Below, one piece after another: positions 7,295 to 10,793 of a DNA stretch of 10,793 nucleotides. Each line of letters starts with the position of its first letter. Positions within the stretch are counted from its first letter, which is position 1. Below the pieces are notes generated by a model that was not told the origin of the DNA, ran no database searches, and saw only the letters and a list, made by a program, of their open reading frames with translations. Origin of the DNA: Spirochaetia bacterium (GTDB taxonomy: Bacteria; Spirochaetota; Spirochaetia; Treponematales; Breznakiellaceae); contig BOBI01000070.1 in NCBI GenBank assembly GCA_026002305.1, positions 1-10,793 on the forward strand, given 5' to 3'. The translations under genes were made by a program, and so were the position numbers.

Positions 7295-8704
7295 ATGGAA
7301 AAGTTTGGTCAAATTGTTTCAACTATTAACGGTTGGGTCTGGGGTCCGTGGCTCTTGATCCTGCTGTTTGGCACCCACCTGTACCTAACCATCAGGACAG
7401 GATTTATTCAGAAGAAGCTTGGTTTGGGTATCAGGCTGTCGGTGACTAAGGATGCCACAGGCGAAGGGGACGTATCCCAGTTCGCAGCCCTCACCACGGC
7501 ATTGGCATCGACCATCGGGACCGGGAATATCATCGGCGTCGGGACGGCTGTGGCAGTGGGCGGCCCCGGGGCGGTGCTCTGGATGTGGCTTACCGGCGTA
7601 TTCGGGATCGCCACCAAGTACGCAGAGTCTCTGATTGCGGTAAAGTACCGGGTGAAGAACGAGAAAGGGGCCATGTTAGGGGGCGCCATGTTCGCCCTGG
7701 AAAGGGGCCTTAAAAACAAGAAAGCCGGGCGTATACTGGGTATCCTCTTTGCACTTTTTGCGGCCCTGGCAGCCTTTGGTATTGGGGACATGACGCAGTC
7801 CAACGCGGTTTCGGGCCTTGTTGCCGAAACCTTTAAAGTTCCAACATGGATTACCGGTTTGGTATTGACGATTTTTGTGGGGGCGGTGGTTATCGGCGGC
7901 TTAAAGTGGATTTCCAAGGTCTGTGAAGCCATTGTACCGTTTATGTCAATTATCTATGTCTTAGGTTGTATTATTATCCTAATTATTAACGCCCGATACA
8001 TAGGCCCGGCGATTTCTGTCATATTAAAAGCCGCATTTAATACTAGGGCTGTTGGCGGCGGATTGGCCGGCTTTGGACTTATGGCGGCGGCCCGCTTCGG
8101 CATTGCCCGCGGCTTGTTCTCCAATGAATCCGGTATGGGTTCCGCGCCTATCGTTGCCTCGGCTGCAAAAACCGCAAACCCTGTCCGTCAGGCATTGGTT
8201 TCCATGACAGGCACCTTCTGGGACACCGTTATTATCTGCCTTATGACAGGCCTTGTCATCGTAACTTATGAAGTCGCGCCTAATGGGAGTGCACATTTTG
8301 AAAACGGCGGAACCCTAGTGCATGAAGCATTCGGATCAATACCCGTTATCGGCACCATTATCCTCACATTCGGCCTGTTCTTCTTTGCCTTCTCCACCAT
8401 CCTCGGCTGGTCCTACTACGGCGAGCGGGGCGCGGAGTATCTGGTCGGTACAAATATAATTGCCCCCTACCGTGTGATCTATACCGCTGTTGTATTTGTC
8501 GGGGCCACCATTCCCCTGAACCTTGTGTGGAATATTGCGGACACCCTGAACGGGCTGATGATTTTACCGAACCTTATCGCGGTACTGCTTCTTAGCGGGG
8601 TAATTGTCGCAGAAACGAAGAAGTATGGGAACGTCGAACACATTGATGATGTTGATACGGAACCGGTTCCCGATTTGACGGATATCAAGAAAGCAAGAGG
8701 TTAG
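7295..8704 (+). CDS. Alanine/glycine:cation symporter (AGCS family)
   Basis: Inner-membrane secondary transporter of the AGCS family, which moves alanine or glycine with Na+ or H+. The 469 residues fit the family length. The N-terminal YLTIRTGFIQ (30-39) is typical. The family signature lies at about 64-112: ALTTALASTIGTGNIIGVGT, then GGPGAVLWMWLTGVFG and ATKYAE. A second conserved block, ARGLFSNESGMGSAPI, is at 271-286. About ten or eleven hydrophobic segments span the protein, and the C-terminal tail is charged. AGGAGG (7281-7286) lies eight bases before the ATG, the strongest ribosome binding site in the window. The downstream neighbour, alanine dehydrogenase, supports alanine as substrate, although glycine is possible. 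GC content differs sharply along the gene: about 63-67% over 7441-7620 but about 33% over 7921-7980, unlike the even composition of the flanking genes. Confidence 0.93.
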   Translation: MEKFGQIVSTINGWVWGPWLLILLFGTHLYLTIRTGFIQKKLGLGIRLSVTKDATGEGDVSQFAALTTALASTIGTGNIIGVGTAVAVGGPGAVLWMWLTGVFGIATKYAESLIAVKYRVKNEKGAMLGGAMFALERGLKNKKAGRILGILFALFAALAAFGIGDMTQSNAVSGLVAETFKVPTWITGLVLTIFVGAVVIGGLKWISKVCEAIVPFMSIIYVLGCIIILIINARYIGPAISVILKAAFNTRAVGGGLAGFGLMAAARFGIARGLFSNESGMGSAPIVASAAKTANPVRQALVSMTGTFWDTVIICLMTGLVIVTYEVAPNGSAHFENGGTLVHEAFGSIPVIGTIILTFGLFFFAFSTILGWSYYGERGAEYLVGTNIIAPYRVIYTAVVFVGATIPLNLVWNIADTLNGLMILPNLIAVLLLSGVIVAETKKYGNVEHIDDVDTEPVPDLTDIKKARG

Positions 8705-8711
8705 TTTTAAT

Positions 8712-8724
8712 CGAATTTTATTCG
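8712..8724. repeat. 13-base palindrome CGAATtttATTCG
   Basis: A perfect 5-base inverted repeat (CGAAT / ATTCG) around TTT, eight bases after the symporter stop and immediately before the 15-bp hairpin. It is short enough to be chance, but its position at the head of the ald leader would suit a dimeric regulator site. No function is assigned. Confidence 0.35.
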
Positions 8725-8725
8725 G

Positions 8726-8761
8726 GCATAAGGATGGCAGTATCGTCTGCCATCCTTATGC
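8726..8761. repeat. 15-bp perfect inverted repeat between symporter and ald
   Basis: GCATAAGGATGGCAG (8726-8740) and CTGCCATCCTTATGC (8747-8761) pair perfectly over 15 bp around the loop TATCGT. On the plus strand the stem is followed by seven A residues (8762-8768), not T; on the minus strand what follows is not T-rich either. It is therefore not a standard intrinsic terminator for either strand. It could stabilise the 3' end of the symporter mRNA, slow RNA polymerase, belong to a genome-wide repeat family, or be part of an ald leader. Confidence 0.85.
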
Positions 8762-8766
8762 AAAAA

Positions 8767-8784
8767 AATACGCCGCCTCGTATT
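8767..8784 (+). repeat. Second small hairpin in the ald leader
   Basis: AATACG (8767-8772) and CGTATT (8779-8784) pair over 6 bp with loop CCGCCT, directly after the larger hairpin. The spacing to the ald ribosome binding site (8810) is 25 bases. It is weak alone but adds to the structured character of this spacer. I recognise no known riboswitch here. Confidence 0.4.
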
Positions 8785-8820
8785 GTGCGGGGCAAATTTA
8801 AATCAGTATAGGAGAACACC

Positions 8821-9933
8821 ATGAAAATAGGTTGCCCAAAAGAAATTAAAAACAATGAATTTAGGGTTGGCTTAACACCTAATGCCGTGCACGCATACAA
8901 GGATGCGGGGCACGAAATTGCCATCGAAAAAGGCGCGGGCCTTGGTTCGGCAATTACCGATGAAGAATACAAAGCCGCCGGTGCAAAGATCCTTGCCACC
9001 GCCGACGAGGTTTGGAAATTTGCGGATATGCTCGTTAAAGTAAAGGAACCGCTTGAGGAAGAATACCCGCGTATGAGGGAAAATCAGCTTGTTTACACAT
9101 ACTTCCATTTTGCGGCGGATAAACCCTTGCTTGACGCCTGTTTAAAGCAAAAAATTATCGCTTTGGCGTACGAGACTGTGCAGGAAGGCCGAGCCCTGCC
9201 ATTATTAAAGCCTATGAGCGAGGTTGCAGGCCGCATGGCGATTCTTATGGGCGCTTTTTATTCGGCAAAAAGCCATGGCGGACGCGGACTTCTTCCAAAC
9301 GGGGTTACCGGCGTCGAGGCGGCCAATGTTGTAATTTTAGGCGGCGGCAATGTAGGCGCCAATGCAGCAAAAGCGGCGGCAGGCTTGGATTGTAATGTAA
9401 CGGTTTTCGATGTAAACCTGCCGCGGCTTGAATACCTGGGCGAAATACTACCGGCCAACGTAAAAGGCATTTACAACGATCCCGTATCGCTTGAAAAATA
9501 CCTGCGCACCGCCGACATCGTTATCGGTTCCGCACTGATTCCGGGAGCTAAAACCCCAAAACTAATCACAAGAGAGCACCTCAAGATAATGAAGCCGGGC
9601 GCAGTTTTAGTTGATGTCGCCATCGATCAGGGCGGTTGCTTTGAGACATCAAAGCCTACAAAACACGATCACCCGATATTTGAAGTAGACGGCATAATTC
9701 ACTACTGCGTAGCAAATATGCCCGGCGCCTATGCCCGAACATCAACCTTCGCGCTTAACAACGCGACGATTGGCTACGGGCTGCAGCTTGCAAACAAGGG
9801 CGTGGAAAAAGCCTGCCGCGAAAACCCCGCTTTGCTTTTGGGACTAAACACCTACAAAGGCGAAGTAACGTATCCCGGCGTTGCCGAAGCATTTGGCTTA
9901 AAATTAAAACCTGCCGCAGAGGCAGTGAAGTGA
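8821..9933 (+). CDS. ald: Alanine dehydrogenase
   Basis: Cytosolic NAD-dependent enzyme: L-alanine + H2O + NAD+ gives pyruvate + NH4+ + NADH, reversible. Its 370 residues match the family (about 370). Key sites are visible: Arg15 in NNEFRVGLTP and Lys75 in VKVKEP bind pyruvate, and His96 in YTYFHFAAD is catalytic. SEVAGRMA (133-140) is conserved, and the NAD-binding Rossmann loop ILGGGNVGANAAKAAAG lies at 172-188, with Asp197 at the end of the next strand for the adenosine ribose. VDVAIDQGGCFETS contains Asp269, matching the catalytic Asp270 of characterised enzymes, and HYCVANMPGAYARTSTFALN (294-313) is the family block near the C-terminus. AGGAG (8810-8814) is six bases before the ATG. It lies 116 bases after the symporter gene in the same direction; with no clear promoter or terminator between, both may share a transcript. 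Together they suggest alanine uptake and use as carbon, nitrogen or redox source. Confidence 0.97.
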   Translation: MKIGCPKEIKNNEFRVGLTPNAVHAYKDAGHEIAIEKGAGLGSAITDEEYKAAGAKILATADEVWKFADMLVKVKEPLEEEYPRMRENQLVYTYFHFAADKPLLDACLKQKIIALAYETVQEGRALPLLKPMSEVAGRMAILMGAFYSAKSHGGRGLLPNGVTGVEAANVVILGGGNVGANAAKAAAGLDCNVTVFDVNLPRLEYLGEILPANVKGIYNDPVSLEKYLRTADIVIGSALIPGAKTPKLITREHLKIMKPGAVLVDVAIDQGGCFETSKPTKHDHPIFEVDGIIHYCVANMPGAYARTSTFALNNATIGYGLQLANKGVEKACRENPALLLGLNTYKGEVTYPGVAEAFGLKLKPAAEAVK

Positions 9934-9946
9934 AGTAAAAAGCTAA

Positions 9947-9980
9947 TACCGCGTGGCTCGCCGCGCGGTAGTTCATTTTA
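9947..9980. terminator. Hairpin after ald, candidate terminator (first of two)
   Basis: A 10-bp stem (9947-9956 with 9961-9970, one G.U wobble) with the loop CTCG starts 13 bases after the ald stop. It is followed by GTTCATTTTA, a poor U-run, so termination on the plus strand is probably partial. On the minus strand the same stem is followed by TTAGCTTTTT and could act as a back-up terminator for the convergent gene. Confidence 0.55.
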
Positions 9981-9988
9981 AAAACACC

Positions 9989-10023
9989 GGTGCGCCCCAA
10001 CAAGGGCGCACCCTATTTTTTTT
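9989..10023 (+). terminator. Strong intrinsic terminator of ald
   Basis: GGTGCGCCC (9989-9997) and GGGCGCACC (10004-10012) form a perfect 9-bp GC-rich stem with loop CAACAA, followed by CTA and eight T residues (10016-10023). This is a standard plus-strand intrinsic terminator. On the minus strand the stem is followed by GGTGTTTTTAAAA, so it may act in both directions. Its T-run lies inside the last codons of the convergent gene. Confidence 0.9.
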
Positions 10024-10744
10024 CATATACCCCTGTCGCCGCCTTTAGTATACGGCGTTTAACGTCGCCGGAATTGCCGGTAAGGTCGGCAATGCGTTTT
10101 CGGACATCGCGCCGGGCGGAGTTCACGCCGTAGGGACAGGTGCAGGCGGCTTTTAGGATGTTATTTTCCGCGGCGCAGGCAATAACCTGCCGTTCTTCAA
10201 TATAGGCAAGAGGGCGGATAAGACTTAACGGATATTTATCATAATCAAGACGGATGCTCATTGTGGAAAGAACGCCGGAGGCTGTCATGTTCATAAAGAA
10301 AGTTTCAATTATGTCATCAAGATGATGCCCCAGCGCAACCTTGTTAAAATTATTTTCTTGCGCATAACGCAGCAATTCCGTACGGCGCTGTGTGGAACAC
10401 CAATAGCAGTTCATTTTCCGCCCTTCTTTTAACCTGCCGATAACCGGAACAAACAGATCGTTAAACGGAATACCCCATTCATGCAGGCGCCCGGAAAGCG
10501 CGGCCTTTTTACAGCATGAACAAAAATCGCTTGATATATGCAAAGCGCATAGCTCATAATTTTTCTTAACCGCGCTGCGGATAGCGGAAAGCGTCATCGC
10601 CATTACGCTGGAATCTTTGCCGCCGCTTGCCGCAATCAAAATACGGTCGCCGTCCTCTATCAAATTGTTTTCAAAAACCGCCTTTACAGAAAGTTTTTGT
10701 ACAATTTCTGTCGCGCTATTTTTACGAAAGAACCGGCTGCCCAT
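10013..10744 (-). CDS. TtcA-family PP-loop ATPase, probable tRNA 2-thiolation enzyme
   Basis: Member of the TtcA/TilS group of N-type ATP pyrophosphatases, which adenylate a tRNA base. TtcA itself uses an Fe-S cluster to make 2-thiocytidine at position 32 of some tRNAs. The PP-loop SGGKDS is at 40-45 after the strand RILIAA. Cys113 and Cys116 (MNCYWCSTQRR) fit the TtcA CxxC pair, GHHLDDIIETFFMN (139-152) is the family block, and Cys201 or Cys203 (AACTCPYG) could supply the third cluster ligand. At 243 residues it is shorter than E. coli TtcA (about 311), lacking terminal extensions. An extra cysteine group, CSCC (75-78), is present. The start ATG directly follows an in-frame TAA and has no clear Shine-Dalgarno sequence, so translation may be coupled to an upstream gene. 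The last codons (Glu-Lys-Lys-stop) overlap the ald terminator. The family is certain; the exact substrate is inferred. Confidence 0.88.
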   Translation of the reverse strand: MGSRFFRKNSATEIVQKLSVKAVFENNLIEDGDRILIAASGGKDSSVMAMTLSAIRSAVKKNYELCALHISSDFCSCCKKAALSGRLHEWGIPFNDLFVPVIGRLKEGRKMNCYWCSTQRRTELLRYAQENNFNKVALGHHLDDIIETFFMNMTASGVLSTMSIRLDYDKYPLSLIRPLAYIEERQVIACAAENNILKAACTCPYGVNSARRDVRKRIADLTGNSGDVKRRILKAATGVYEKK

Positions 10745-10793
10745 TTAATTTTAACAAGACGTTTTCATAAAGTTTTCTATACCGGTTTCGCAG
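10722..10793 (-). CDS. Possible 3' end of an upstream minus-strand gene (partial)
   Basis: Upstream of the TtcA-family gene two minus-strand frames stay open to the window edge. One ends at a TAA at 10722-10724, overlapping the start of the TtcA-family gene by 23 bases, with residues ending LKLNGQPVLS. The other ends at a TAA at 10751-10753, six bases before that start, ending MKTSC. Either could be the tail of a cotranscribed gene, which would explain the missing ribosome binding site. With only about 40-70 bases visible I cannot choose between them or name a product, and both could be chance. Confidence 0.25.
   Translation of the reverse strand: MRNRYRKLYENVLLKLNGQPVLS

Noticed and set aside
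7408..7932. Minus-strand open frame of 174 codons inside the symporter gene
   Set aside because: The opposite frame encodes the conserved AGCS signature. The minus product is Pro/Ala/Ser-rich low-complexity sequence typical of an antisense shadow in high-GC coding DNA.
8806..8811. Possible -10 box (GTATAG) just before ald
   Set aside because: It overlaps the ald ribosome binding site and the paired TTGTGC is a poor -35, so it cannot give a useful transcript.
9921..9935. Short direct repeat GTGAA GTGAA at the end of ald
   Set aside because: Two copies of five bases at a stop codon are expected by chance, and there is no repeat array.
1..10793. Mobile element, CRISPR array, toxin-antitoxin, defence or secondary-metabolite system
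   Set aside because: All sizeable coding regions belong to well-known families. No transposase, integrase, terminal repeats, spaced repeats or tRNA-type attachment site are visible.

Overview
The window is ordinary chromosomal sequence from a diderm (Gram-negative-type) bacterium. It holds a 5S rRNA gene, six complete protein-coding genes and perhaps the tail of a seventh. The tripartite RND efflux system and lipoprotein adaptor require an outer membrane. The loose lipobox, the moderate GC content and the combination of gene types suggest a spirochaete of the Treponema group. That placement is an impression from the proteins, not a proof; 16S rRNA or a database search would settle it.

Layout. 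(1) 1-165: a complete 5S rRNA gene ending in a T-run, with no other rRNA visible in the 42 bases before it. (2) 188-5679: a three-gene RND efflux operon (lipoprotein periplasmic adaptor, inner-membrane RND pump, TolC-type outer-membrane channel). Its reading frames overlap, so the genes are probably translationally coupled. The first codon lies only about 30 bases after the 5S gene. (3) 5722-7173: 6-phosphogluconate dehydrogenase (gnd) of the oxidative pentose phosphate pathway, just after the channel gene. (4) 7213-9933: an alanine module, consisting of an AGCS-family alanine/glycine:cation symporter behind a good sigma70-like promoter and then alanine dehydrogenase (ald). The 116-base spacer between them is highly structured. 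(5) 9947-10023: two hairpins between ald and a convergent gene; the second is a strong intrinsic terminator whose T-run lies inside the end of that gene. (6) 10013-10744, minus strand: a TtcA-family PP-loop ATPase, probably a tRNA 2-thiolation enzyme. Open reading frames run off the window edge just upstream of it.

How the genes work together. The first three build one envelope-spanning exporter of unknown substrate. The symporter can bring in alanine (or glycine) with a cation, and alanine dehydrogenase interconverts alanine with pyruvate, ammonia and NADH, so the pair looks like a small alanine-use or nitrogen/redox-balance module. Gnd supplies NADPH and ribulose 5-phosphate and has no obvious link to its neighbours.

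I found no mobile element, CRISPR array, tRNA, phage gene or defence system, and no convincing new system. The points most worth a second look are the structured leader before ald, with a 15-bp perfect hairpin followed by A rather than T residues; the strong GC change inside the symporter gene; the exporter operon packed against a 5S gene without room for a normal promoter; the re-assigned starts of the channel and gnd genes; and the terminator that doubles as coding sequence for the convergent gene.
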